Assembly (NCBI GenBank): GCA_001593925.1 | Contig: LUCD01000025.1 | Span: 1 to 15,334, forward strand | Source: Candidatus Bathyarchaeota archaeon B26-1 | GTDB lineage: Archaea; Thermoproteota; Bathyarchaeia; Bathyarchaeales; B26-1 | Direction of reading: 5' to 3' | Length of the DNA stretch: 15,334 nucleotides | Shown here: positions 1 to 6,747 of the stretch, one piece after another | Layout of the letters: each line of letters starts with the position of its first letter | Numbering within the stretch: the stretch's first letter is position 1 | Notes under the pieces: model-generated | What the model was told of the DNA's origin: nothing | Database searches by the model: none | The model's input: the letters and a program-made list of their open reading frames with translations, nothing else | Made by a program: the position numbers and the translations under genes

Positions 1-224
1 TGGGCCTTCAGGTAGAGCCGTCCCGGCCTCCTTTTAAGCTCATCGTACTCGATGAGGTTGCGGCGAAGAGCCTCCTTTATATTCCTTCTGAGACGGGTCT
101 CGTAGGCTCTCCTCGTCCATCCGCCCTTAATCCCGATCTCCCCTCCGTAACGGATGATAACCGTGTCGAACTTGAGTAAGCCTGCGGACCCTACGCTGGA
201 ATCGGGAGTCTCCTCCGGCATCAT
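1..224 (-). CDS. thiI: ThiI-type tRNA 4-thiouridine synthase, N-terminal fragment
   Basis: Only the first 74 codons are present; the gene runs off the left edge. The reading frame opens with two adjacent ATG codons (222-224 and 219-221) after an in-frame TAG at 240-242, so the start is well bounded. A purine-rich AGAGGAAAGG lies a few bases upstream. Residues 22-34 read VIIRYGGEIGIKG, which matches the conserved opening of the ThiI N-terminal ferredoxin-like domain (usual form RYGEIxLKG), followed by an Arg-rich helix (TRRAYETRLRRNIKEAL) that leads into the THUMP domain. ThiI enzymes transfer sulfur to U8 of tRNA, and in some organisms to thiamine thiazole. The PP-loop and any rhodanese domain would lie outside the window, so the specific activity cannot be judged. 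One extra Gly in the RYGG motif is a small departure from the usual form. Confidence 0.82.
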   Translation of the reverse strand, partial: MMPEETPDSSVGSAGLLKFDTVIIRYGGEIGIKGGWTRRAYETRLRRNIKEALRRNLIEYDELKRRPGRLYLKA

Positions 225-262
225 CCTCGAACCTTTCCTCTAGTCCACGCCTGCTATGAAAA

Positions 263-291
263 TCAGCCCTTAAGCTGAGGCTTCTTCAGCT
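263..291 (-). other. Alternative hairpins in the thiI leader
   Basis: TCAGC (263-267), GCTGA (274-278) and TCAGC (286-290) are arranged so that the middle element can pair with either neighbour but not both; the second pairing extends by one A-T pair to 273/291. They lie 39-67 bases upstream of the thiI start on the minus strand, and also downstream of the amidotransferase gene. The elements are visible directly; any regulatory role is inference and short repeats of this size can arise by chance. Confidence 0.25.
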
Positions 292-319
292 CCTCCGTAT
301 CTAATAGTTGGAGCGGGCC

Positions 320-332
320 CCTAAAAAACTAA
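320..332 (-). terminator. Possible U-tract terminator after the amidotransferase gene
   Basis: About 40 bases past the amidotransferase stop, the minus strand reads TTAGTTTTTTAG. Archaeal transcription often ends at short U-runs without a hairpin. The run is only six T long, and it might instead be part of the promoter region for the downstream thiI gene. Confidence 0.3.
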
Positions 333-366
333 CCCAGCTACATTCGCGTTTTCGTTGAGCGGGCGG

Positions 367-1197
367 CTAGACCCGTTCTATGCTCGTCAGCACCCTCCCT
401 TCTGAGACCCAGCCGGTCAGTAGCTCCCCGCTTCTGAGGGGCCTCCAAGGGTCCTCGCGGTTCGTCTTCTCCGAGGACACCACAAGACGGTTCGGCGAGG
501 TTATGTAGGACATCTGGAGGGCAGGCTGGTCCTTGAAGCAGAGGGACTTGGAGGCCGCTTTCCCATCCTCATACTTTGCGTAAGCGTAGAGCCTCTCGCC
601 GTCGCTGAAGACGAGGTTCAAACCCCTGTAAGGACGGTTAAAGTTGGGGTGGTCTTCGCGGTGCTCCTCCCAGAGGGAGGAGAGCGCTCTTTGAAAACTT
701 TTTAAGGCCTCGGGTAATGTTGCTTTATGCTCCTCCATCTCCCTTACGAGGAACCAGAAGTAGACCTCGCTGTCGTTTAAGCCTCTAACCTTGGAGCCCC
801 ACTCCCCCAAGTAGGCTATAACCTCGTCGGGTATAAGTATCGCACCGTTGTGAGCGAAGATGTAACGTCCATACGTGAAGGGTTGGGAGTTCTCTATGGA
901 GATCAACCTCTCCTTTGGGAGCCCCCTCGGATTGCTCGCCCTCCTTATGTGGGCTAAAACTATCTTGGAACGCGCAGCTTCAACGGCTGAGGCGAACCTT
1001 TCATACTCCGTGTAGACAGGTTTCTCGCTCTTTATCAGCCGTGGAGCCCCATTGAGGTAGAAGCCTACCCCCCACCCGTCGCTTTGAAGACTCTTAGGAT
1101 CAACCTTGCTCTGAGCGTAGAGGGAGCACGGGTCCTCGAGGAGATATTTCCGTGCGGTTGAAGGCTCCACCGAGAGCATCCCGAAGAGACGACACAC
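367..1197 (-). CDS. Class II glutamine amidotransferase domain protein (YafJ/EgtC-like)
   Basis: This 276-residue protein begins Met-Cys-Arg-Leu-Phe-Gly, which places Cys2 as the N-terminal nucleophile of class II (Ntn-type) glutamine amidotransferases. Further family motifs follow: SDGWGVGFY (39-47), AHIRRAS (82-88), and NSQPF...FAHNGA (103-119), where the Asn-Gly pair forms the oxyanion region. These enzymes release ammonia from glutamine or hydrolyse a related gamma-glutamyl amide. There is no fused synthase domain, so the protein resembles stand-alone YafJ/EgtC-type members with unknown or varied substrates. The start codon is GTG (1195-1197), chosen because it sets Cys at position 2 and because GGAGGA (1205-1210) lies seven bases upstream. 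The ATG at 1202-1204 is out of frame. It lies in the same direction as thiI with a 142-base gap, so co-transcription is possible but not shown. The substrate is unknown. Confidence 0.85.
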   Translation of the reverse strand: MCRLFGMLSVEPSTARKYLLEDPCSLYAQSKVDPKSLQSDGWGVGFYLNGAPRLIKSEKPVYTEYERFASAVEAARSKIVLAHIRRASNPRGLPKERLISIENSQPFTYGRYIFAHNGAILIPDEVIAYLGEWGSKVRGLNDSEVYFWFLVREMEEHKATLPEALKSFQRALSSLWEEHREDHPNFNRPYRGLNLVFSDGERLYAYAKYEDGKAASKSLCFKDQPALQMSYITSPNRLVVSSEKTNREDPWRPLRSGELLTGWVSEGRVLTSIERV

Positions 1198-1455
1198 GAC
1201 GCATTCCTCCTAGAAGATAAGAGACAACCATTCTCCTTAAAGGTTTAACCCATCCACAAGGGCCGTTTGGAAGCCTGACATTCCAAAAGGCTCTAGCCCT
1301 CTATAATTTTGCACCGAAGTGTTGGTTAGCCTCCATCTAGGCGAGGGTCCCAGAAGAGAAACGCGGGATGTCCGTTCTCGAATGCTCCGTGATGGACGGG
1401 AAAACCGCAACGTGATGATGGATGCGCACGTTGAGCGGGTCAGCGCTCTCCTCGC
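1198..1455. other. Intergenic region between amidotransferase and permease genes
   Basis: This 258-base stretch contains the amidotransferase promoter elements and the 3' side of the exporter operon. No tRNA-like cloverleaf and no convincing coding frame were found. Short open frames on the plus strand continue antisense into the permease gene and lack a supported start. Confidence 0.5.
1234..1248 (-). promoter_or_regulatory. Candidate TATA element for the amidotransferase gene
   Basis: On the minus strand GGTTAAACCTTTAAGGAG lies roughly 40-50 bases upstream of the GTG start. Transcription starting about 25 bases downstream would give a short leader that contains the GGAGGA Shine-Dalgarno motif. 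A second AT-rich element (TATAATTTT, 1302-1310) lies further upstream and would give a leader of about 80 bases. Confidence 0.35.
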
Positions 1456-2694
1456 CTATTCATGCCTTAAAGCTACAACCGGGTCCAGCCGGGATGCCCT
1501 CCATGAAGGGTAGAACCCCGAGATCATGCTTAGGACTACACATAAAATCCACGTGGAAAGGAGGTTCCAAGGCTCGAAGGCTGGGACGATATGTAAGGGG
1601 AAGGCCCTGTGCCCCCCATACGTGGGGGCCCTTATCTGCAGGCTTCTCCCCAGGAGGTTGCTCATCCCGAAGGATAGGCCTACGCCCAAGAGTACGCCTA
1701 GGCCTCCACCGATTATGCCTATCGCCGTGGCCTCGCAGAGGAATAGAGCCAAGATTAGACGCCTGTTGAAGCCGAGGGCCTTCAGAAGCCCTATCTCCTT
1801 GATCCGTTCCATAACGGAGGTCTGTAGCGTGGTGATTATGCCTACGGATGCGACTAGGAGCGAGACCATGGCTACTATGCTGATGAAGAGGTGGAGTCCC
1901 CCCGTGATCTGCTGTATCATGTCGGCTATGACTTGGGGAGAGATTATCACCAGGTCGCCGCCGTAACGTTCCTGCAGTCGCCGCCGAACCTCCTCGTTCA
2001 GTTCGGGGCTCTCGGTTACCACGTAGAAGCCGTCGAAGAGTCCTCCCCGATTAAAAAGGTTGTCCGCCGCCCGTGTCGAGATGAAGACCATCTGATCCAC
2101 CGGTACAACTCCGCTACCTACGTACTCTAGGATTCCCCGAACGACGAATGACTTCTGGACGACGATGGGGTTCTGGCCCACATACGTCTGATACTTGATC
2201 TTAACGGTCTGGCCTAGAGTCGCGAAGGCCCCGTCCCCCCTAGAGGACCTCGCCAACTCGTTGCCTAGGACGACTCCGATGCTGTCCGACTCTGAGACGA
2301 AGGCTCCAGCCTCGAGGGATAACGTTGGGAAGAGGAGGTTCAGCTTAGACTGGTCGACGCCCACCACAACGGATGTCTGCTCCTCCCCTCCAGAGACTAT
2401 CGTGGAGATGTGCTGTATGTACGGGATAACCTCCTCAACCCCCTCGATCTTAGCGATCTCATCCGCCAACGCCTTGTCCATCGTGACGCTCTCGCTTCTG
2501 GGGCTCAGTATGAGGACGTTCGCACCTAGAGAACTGAACTGGTCCTCCACGAAGTTCTTAAAACCGTTACCGGTACCGTTCAGGGAGACTATCAGGCTTG
2601 CCCCCATAACGACCATGAGGGTTGTTAGGCCTGCTCGTAAACGCCGCTCCCCCAAGGCCTCGAGGGAGAACTTGAAGATTTGGATGACGTTCAC
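1456..2694 (-). CDS. MacB/FtsX-type ABC transporter permease
   Basis: The 412-residue product has the MacB-type layout: an N-terminal cytoplasmic helix and first membrane segment (about 20-40), a large extracytoplasmic core (about 41-265), then three C-terminal membrane segments (about 267-290, 312-345 and 378-396). The FtsX-domain coupling stretch ERIKEIGLLKALGFNRR (296-312) follows the second membrane segment, and the C-terminus ends with the typical YPSWRASRLDPVVALR. Such permeases usually work by coupling ATP hydrolysis to movement of an extracytoplasmic domain, exporting peptides, lipoproteins or signals rather than importing solutes. The start is GTG (2692-2694), supported by AAGGAGG (2704-2710) eight bases upstream. 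It is the last gene of the operon, 16 bases after the surface protein gene. The substrate is not evident. Confidence 0.92.
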   Translation of the reverse strand: MNVIQIFKFSLEALGERRLRAGLTTLMVVMGASLIVSLNGTGNGFKNFVEDQFSSLGANVLILSPRSESVTMDKALADEIAKIEGVEEVIPYIQHISTIVSGGEEQTSVVVGVDQSKLNLLFPTLSLEAGAFVSESDSIGVVLGNELARSSRGDGAFATLGQTVKIKYQTYVGQNPIVVQKSFVVRGILEYVGSGVVPVDQMVFISTRAADNLFNRGGLFDGFYVVTESPELNEEVRRRLQERYGGDLVIISPQVIADMIQQITGGLHLFISIVAMVSLLVASVGIITTLQTSVMERIKEIGLLKALGFNRRLILALFLCEATAIGIIGGGLGVLLGVGLSFGMSNLLGRSLQIRAPTYGGHRAFPLHIVPAFEPWNLLSTWILCVVLSMISGFYPSWRASRLDPVVALRHE

Positions 2695-2710
2695 GTCTTC
2701 AGCCTCCTTT

Positions 2711-4327
2711 TTAAGGGCTTCTAGAAAGGGTGGAGAGACGCCTCCGGTAGAGAATCACGAGGGCCGCGGAGGCTCCGGCAAGAGTTAGGAGGATCACCCC
2801 AACCTCTAGGAGGGAACCCGTTAGGCTCCCTTCAACCCCCGAATCCGCCCCTCCTTGGGGAGGCTTCTCCACCGTGATGTACACCGTAACGTTGAAGGAG
2901 TGGTCCCTGTACTGGTCGTCCCGGTAAGTTATATTTATCTTGATTGGGAAGGCTCCTTCTTCGGCGTCTCCCCTCACATAAGCCGTTAACGTGAAGGGGG
3001 CTGGAGAGTTCTCTTCAACCTCGCCGATGTAGGAGGCGCTCTCAGACGTCAAGTCTAGAAGAGAGTTCGGCACGATAGACGCGTTCACGTACCTAGCGGC
3101 TACGTTCCCCTTGTTGAGGAGCGTCGCCGTGATCGAGACCTTCGATCCAGGCTTAACGGGTTGAGGGGCCACCTCCTTCCCGTAAACCACAAGTTCTATC
3201 CGGCCCACTATGATCAGGCCGATGGGATAACTCTCACCGTGGCTCTCTCCATAATCATCTCGATAGTTCAAGGTGAGCGATCCGCTGTAGGTGCTCCCGA
3301 TGGAGCCCTCTGGAGCGTAGACCTTCACGGGGATCGTTATAGAGCCTCCGGGCTCCAGGTACTCGAAGGACCAACTGTTGTCGCCGTGAACGATCAGTGG
3401 TGAGGGCATCGTCAACGTCGCCTCGATCGTCGAGACAGGTACTCCGCCAGTGTTCAGTATGGTTATGTTGAAGTCGTTGTCTAAGCCTCCGGTTAAACGG
3501 TTGTTGGAGGTCACTATGTCGATGGATACTGGGAACCTGACCTCGAAGGAAGCCGAAACCCAGCTCCCCTCATGCTTCTCGTCTCCAGGCCAGCTGGCGT
3601 TTACGCTCCAAGACCCCTCAACTTTGGGTTGGAAGGAGTCTCTGAAGGAGCCCTCCACGTCGGTTCTAACGTTTCTGGTGTATACCGACCCGTCAGGCCC
3701 TTCATACGTCAACGTGACAGTTACGTTCTCCAACGCGGGGCTTATGGAGCCCGAAACCTCGATCACCTCACCCCTCTCAACCGTCTGGGGGGAGATTGAA
3801 CAGGAGATCGTGGATTCGATCTTCGAGAGGATTATCTCAACCGTTAGGGTCTGGGGTTCCCCCTCCAGATATATCCCAGAGCAGTTCACCGAGTACTCCA
3901 AGATCATCTCGCAGCTGTAGGTTCCGGGGAGAGCGTCCTCATCAACGTTGAGGGTGAAGGTTAACGTGAAGAATCCCTTCGGCAGTATCTCGTCGGTCGG
4001 GCTTAAGACCTCGCTTATCTCAGGTTGACCGGTCGCAGTCGCGTTGCTATTTCCATAGACGTCGGTGAAGGGGCTGTTTTCCAGTAGGAGAACAGCCTTC
4101 ACCCCCTTGATGGTCTCGTTCGGCGAGAGGTTCTGCACCTCGACGGTTAGAGGAACCTCCGTGGACCCGGGGTAAGCCTTCGTCGGGTTATCCGGGTCCT
4201 CGCCCCAGACTACACGGGTTACCTCAAAGGATACGGACGGCCTACTCTGAAGGGGTTGAACCTCGACGGGGACAAGTAACAAGAAGAGAACCATCAGGAG
4301 GAAACAGCCTTTAACTCTTCCTTCCAT
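2711..4327 (-). CDS. Secreted, membrane-anchored surface protein with Ig/CARDB-like repeats (COG1361-like)
   Basis: The 538-residue protein starts with a signal peptide (Lys/Arg-containing n-region, then hydrophobic FLLMVLFLLLVP at about 9-20) and ends with one membrane segment (about 506-526) followed by the basic tail YRRRLSTLSR, so the bulk should face outward. The exterior is beta-rich with repeated Asn-x-Ser/Thr sites. It contains an N-terminal domain on tolerance of 'pushing' surface contacts, an Ig-like segment (about 165-265, from ESTISCSISPQTVERGEV), and two later CARDB/alpha-galactosidase-NEW3-like segments with the phrases NTGGVPVSTI and LNKGNVAARYV. This arrangement matches the archaeal COG1361 S-layer-domain type, often encoded beside MacB-like ABC transporters. 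The ATG at 4325-4327 is preceded by GGAGGTG and overlaps the ATPase gene by 34 bases. I infer that it forms an external partner for the transporter; the reading of the N-terminal domain's role is only a guess from its position. Confidence 0.8.
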   Translation of the reverse strand: MEGRVKGCFLLMVLFLLLVPVEVQPLQSRPSVSFEVTRVVWGEDPDNPTKAYPGSTEVPLTVEVQNLSPNETIKGVKAVLLLENSPFTDVYGNSNATATGQPEISEVLSPTDEILPKGFFTLTFTLNVDEDALPGTYSCEMILEYSVNCSGIYLEGEPQTLTVEIILSKIESTISCSISPQTVERGEVIEVSGSISPALENVTVTLTYEGPDGSVYTRNVRTDVEGSFRDSFQPKVEGSWSVNASWPGDEKHEGSWVSASFEVRFPVSIDIVTSNNRLTGGLDNDFNITILNTGGVPVSTIEATLTMPSPLIVHGDNSWSFEYLEPGGSITIPVKVYAPEGSIGSTYSGSLTLNYRDDYGESHGESYPIGLIIVGRIELVVYGKEVAPQPVKPGSKVSITATLLNKGNVAARYVNASIVPNSLLDLTSESASYIGEVEENSPAPFTLTAYVRGDAEEGAFPIKINITYRDDQYRDHSFNVTVYITVEKPPQGGADSGVEGSLTGSLLEVGVILLTLAGASAALVILYRRRLSTLSRSP

Positions 4328-5478
4328 GCGGACGCACCTCCAACAACTTCTTCTTTAACGATTCTTCCGTCTCGGAGATAGAGTATTCTATCGGCCATCC
4401 TCGCCACTTCAGGGTCATGCGTGACAACAATGACCGTCGTTCCCTTCTCCAGATTCAATTTCCGTAGGAACTTCATTATCACCCTCCCAGTCTTCGAGTC
4501 TACGTTCCCAGTCGGCTCGTCAGCCAGAACTATCTGAGGATCGTTCATCAACGCCCTGGCGATAGCAACCCGTTGCTGTTCTCCTCCACTGAGGGTCTTC
4601 GGCTTCCTCATAATCTTGTCTTCCAAGCCGACTACAGCTAGGAGCTCACGAATCCTCCTAAGCCGCTCCTCTCTCGAGTATCCCTTAACGAGGGCCGGCA
4701 GCTCCATGTTACGCAGAACCGTAGACCTCGATATCAGGTTGTACGCTTGGAAGATGAAGCCGATCTTCTCGTTGCGGAGCTTCGCCAACTCCCCCTCGTC
4801 GAGCTTCGAGATGTCAACCCCGTCTATCAGAACTTTGCCTGAGGAAGGCCTGTCTAAGGCGCCTATAAGGTTCAGTAGGGTAGATTTGCCGCTTCCCGAA
4901 GGCCCCATTATGGCGATGAACTCACCCTTACGCACCTTCAGGTTTATGCCATCAACGGCTAAAACGACGTGGGGGCCTAGAGAGTACCTTTTCGTCACGT
5001 TGATCGTCTCGACGGCGTAGCGGCTTTCCGACCCTGAGGAAGCAGGTTTCAGGGATCCTTTTCCCGGGTTCCCCCCACGGTTTAAGGGGGTTTCAAATAC
5101 GCAGAGGAGTGTGAGAGACCCGAGTAGGATCGCCGCGAGGGATGCGGAGGCCTGAGAAATACCTAAATCCATCATCATGTATGCCTTTAGGAGGGAGAAG
5201 CCTCCCAAAACCAGCTCGAAGGCCGAGGTTAGAATGGCGAGGTAAGCTCCCCAATCCCCCTTCCTCAGCATGTAATATGCGCCTAGAAGCCCCATGACGG
5301 AGAAGGATGATCCCAGAACCTTGTCCACGGGATGGGGGAGGGTTGAAGTGACTCCGCGTGACAGCCCGATGAGGGAGGCGGACTCGATGACCGTGAAGCT
5401 CAGCAGGAGTACAGCCGCTACCTCGGCTAGGAACCCTCTCCCCGAACCCGCAAGAGAGGAGTCTTCTACACCTTTCAT
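4294..5478 (-). CDS. MacB/LolD-type ABC ATPase with N-terminal membrane domain
   Basis: Numbering is from the ATG at 5476-5478 (394 residues). The C-terminal part is a complete MacB/LolD-family ATPase: Walker A GPSGSGKST (192-200), Q-loop FIFQAYNL (about 241-248), signature LSGGEQQRVAIARAL (296-310), Walker B IVLADEPTG (316-324) and H-loop VVTHD (351-355). Unusually, about 145 residues precede it and contain four hydrophobic segments (about 15-38, 59-72, 76-99 and 108-128) with no obvious relation to FtsX. A GC-rich, Gly/Ser/Pro linker separates the halves. I chose 5478 because the TATA box lies at about 5529-5540, which puts the expected transcript start near 5510; a TTG at 5524-5526 would lie upstream of that. 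This is the first gene of the operon. It should energise the downstream permease. Confidence 0.88.
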   Translation of the reverse strand: MKGVEDSSLAGSGRGFLAEVAAVLLLSFTVIESASLIGLSRGVTSTLPHPVDKVLGSSFSVMGLLGAYYMLRKGDWGAYLAILTSAFELVLGGFSLLKAYMMMDLGISQASASLAAILLGSLTLLCVFETPLNRGGNPGKGSLKPASSGSESRYAVETINVTKRYSLGPHVVLAVDGINLKVRKGEFIAIMGPSGSGKSTLLNLIGALDRPSSGKVLIDGVDISKLDEGELAKLRNEKIGFIFQAYNLISRSTVLRNMELPALVKGYSREERLRRIRELLAVVGLEDKIMRKPKTLSGGEQQRVAIARALMNDPQIVLADEPTGNVDSKTGRVIMKFLRKLNLEKGTTVIVVTHDPEVARMADRILYLRDGRIVKEEVVGGASAWKEELKAVSS

Positions 5479-5524
5479 TTCCTGCGTTTTCTCCGCGCGA
5501 TCCTCGGTAAGAGAAGTATGTAAC

Positions 5525-5546
5525 AAACTTATATATATAAAAGTTT
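5525..5546. promoter_or_regulatory. Candidate PadR-type operator: inverted repeat around the TATA box
   Basis: AAACTT (5525-5530) and AAGTTT (5541-5546) form a perfect 6-bp inverted repeat with a 10-base AT-only spacer that contains the TATA element. PadR-family proteins are dimers that bind inverted repeats and commonly repress their own gene and its neighbour. Binding here would block TBP from either promoter. The repeat is directly visible; its use as an operator is inference. Confidence 0.45.
5528..5541. promoter_or_regulatory. Shared TATA element between the ABC operon and padR-type gene
   Basis: The sequence CTTATATATATAAA is nearly symmetric and reads as a TATA box on both strands. 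A start about 25 bases away fits both sides: near 5510 on the minus strand, giving about 30 bases of leader to the ATG at 5478, and near 5560 on the plus strand, giving about 28 bases of leader to the ATG at 5588. Confidence 0.6.
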
Positions 5547-5587
5547 CAAATAATAGTTGATTTTCCAGTCTCGTCGAGGCTACCTAA

Positions 5588-6157
5588 ATGGGCTCTACCC
5601 CAGAAGAGATAGCGTCTTCATGGAGAGAACAGATGCGGAGAGGCTATCTGAATCTGGCCATACTCTTCGTGTTGACCAAAGGTCCCCTCCACGGATACGA
5701 GATGATGAAGAGGATCAGCGAGTGGACCCTCGGAATGATCACGCCGACGGCCGGAGGGCTCTACCCAACCCTGAATAGGCTGGAGAGGGAGGGACTCATC
5801 AGGGGGGAGTGGAAACTTAAAGAGAGGAGAAAGGTCTACCGAATAACGGAGAAGGGTAGGGAGGTCTTCAGGAAGGCCGTAGAGAGACACTTCAAGCTGG
5901 CATCCTCCATCCGGAGATGGTTCTTCAAAGAATTAGCCGACCTCAAACTTGTGGAGGAGATCGATGTGCCATCGGTTATGGAGCCGGCCATAAGGGTTCT
6001 TCTCTTGAAAGAAGACGCCTCTAGGGAGGAGAGGATAGAAGCCCTAGAGAACCTCAGAGAAAGATTCGAAACGCTGTCTCTTCTACTCAGTAAGATGACG
6101 GAGCAGATCAGGCTGAGGATAGAGGAGCTGAAGTCCAGTCAACGGTCGAGACCCTGA
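5588..6157 (+). CDS. PadR-family transcriptional regulator
   Basis: This is a 189-residue protein. Residues 15-95 form a PadR winged helix: QMRRGYLNLAILFVLTKGPLHGYEM (helix 1 and the G-x-HGYE motif), a recognition helix region with TAGGLYPTLNRLEREGLI (54-71), and a wing with RKVYRITEKGREVF (81-94). The C-terminal part (about 96-185) is long and helical, as in PadR proteins that dimerise through C-terminal coiled helices, and ends with a basic tail. ATG at 5588 is preceded by GAGG (5576-5579) at a spacing of eight bases. It is divergent from the ABC exporter operon over about 109 bases that contain a shared TATA box and an inverted repeat, so it most likely represses that operon and itself in response to a small molecule. 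The ligand is unknown. Its 3' end overlaps the neighbouring minus-strand gene by 19 bases. Confidence 0.92.
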   Translation: MGSTPEEIASSWREQMRRGYLNLAILFVLTKGPLHGYEMMKRISEWTLGMITPTAGGLYPTLNRLEREGLIRGEWKLKERRKVYRITEKGREVFRKAVERHFKLASSIRRWFFKELADLKLVEEIDVPSVMEPAIRVLLLKEDASREERIEALENLRERFETLSLLLSKMTEQIRLRIEELKSSQRSRP

Positions 6158-6633
6158 ATCTTCTTCAGCGATTCGAGGAACCGTCCAACCTTGACCCCTT
6201 TAACCTTAAGGATGATCTTTCCCTCCTGATCTAAGAACTCAATAGTTCCGATGTCGAGGAAAAGGAAGACACCCGGCCCCCTCCGGGTGGCCAAGAGCAG
6301 GGACGTGACCGAGGCGTCTGATAAGTCTCGCACCCGGCCTCCCCTGATTCTGATCTTCGAAGCCTTAACATCCTTCATGGTGATTCGCTTGGATAGCCTG
6401 TCTCCCTTGAAAACCTCTACACCCGAACTTGAGATCACGTATCTGAACCTTAATCCTGAATAGGCTCTGTAGAGGCCTACCCCGATTATTGGAAGCGCTA
6501 TTGGGTAGGTTTCGGAGGGCCAGAGAGCTATTAGGAGGCCGCCGAGCGTGAGGAGCGTGAGGCATGGCGCGGAGATCGAAGGGTCCCAGAAGCTCCTCCT
6601 GAAGACGGCTTCCACGGGACTCCCCCTCCACAC
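6139..6633 (-). CDS. Small membrane protein with PH-like domain
   Basis: The 164-residue product has two adjacent hydrophobic segments (about 21-38 and 43-58) near the N-terminus, then a beta-rich domain starting RYVISSSGVEVFKG (64-77) with a following strand around RITMKDVKASKIRI and a C-terminal helix (VGRFLESLKKIQ). This order, two membrane helices followed by a small domain with a Y-x-I-s-s-x-G-v motif, is typical of bacterial/archaeal PH-like (bPH2-type) membrane proteins, whose functions are mostly unknown. The start is GTG at 6631-6633. An AT-rich element (AAAATAAAAG on the minus strand, about 6655-6665) lies about 25 bases upstream, so the transcript may be nearly leaderless. It converges on the padR-type gene with a 19-base overlap of coding sequence. 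A link to the exporter system is possible but rests only on position. Confidence 0.65.
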   Translation of the reverse strand: MWRGSPVEAVFRRSFWDPSISAPCLTLLTLGGLLIALWPSETYPIALPIIGVGLYRAYSGLRFRYVISSSGVEVFKGDRLSKRITMKDVKASKIRIRGGRVRDLSDASVTSLLLATRRGPGVFLFLDIGTIEFLDQEGKIILKVKGVKVGRFLESLKKIQGLDR

Positions 6634-6653
6634 GACCTTTAGTGAACCCTAAA

Positions 6654-6668
6654 AACTTTTATTTTTAC
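6654..6668 (-). promoter_or_regulatory. Candidate TATA element for the PH-like gene
   Basis: The minus strand reads GGTAAAAATAAAAG about 25-30 bases before the GTG start at 6633. This spacing fits an archaeal TATA box of a short-leader or leaderless transcript. The neighbouring AAAAACTTTT resembles one half of the inverted repeat at the padR-type promoter, but no second half is present. Confidence 0.35.
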
Positions 6669-6680
6669 CGGGTGGAGATC

Positions 6681-6706
6681 GGTTACCTCGATCGTCGAGC
6701 GGAACC
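6681..6706 (-). other. Imperfect hairpin downstream of the HisA-like gene
   Basis: The inner arms CTCGA (6687-6691) and TCGAG (6695-6699) enclose a 3-base loop, and outer arms GGTT (6681-6684) and AACC (6703-6706) extend the stem across a small internal loop. It lies about 40 bases past the HisA-like stop on the minus strand and could protect or end that transcript. No coding function is apparent. Confidence 0.3.
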
Positions 6707-6747
6707 AGTTTGAGGATGTGGCAAGCCTAAGAATATGCTGGTCCGCG

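Noticed and set aside
1389..1418. Two C-box-like motifs (GTGATGG and GTGATGA), suggesting a C/D box sRNA
   Set aside because: No CTGA D boxes at suitable spacing and no closing stem were found.
1319..1966. Several plus-strand open frames over the start of this region and antisense to the permease gene
   Set aside because: They are Arg/Pro/Ser-rich, lack a Shine-Dalgarno motif and mirror the strongly supported minus-strand permease.
5479..5526. Longer N-terminus of the ABC ATPase from TTG at 5524-5526
   Set aside because: The only TATA box overlaps or lies directly next to this codon, so the transcript should begin downstream of it; the ATG at 5478 fits better.
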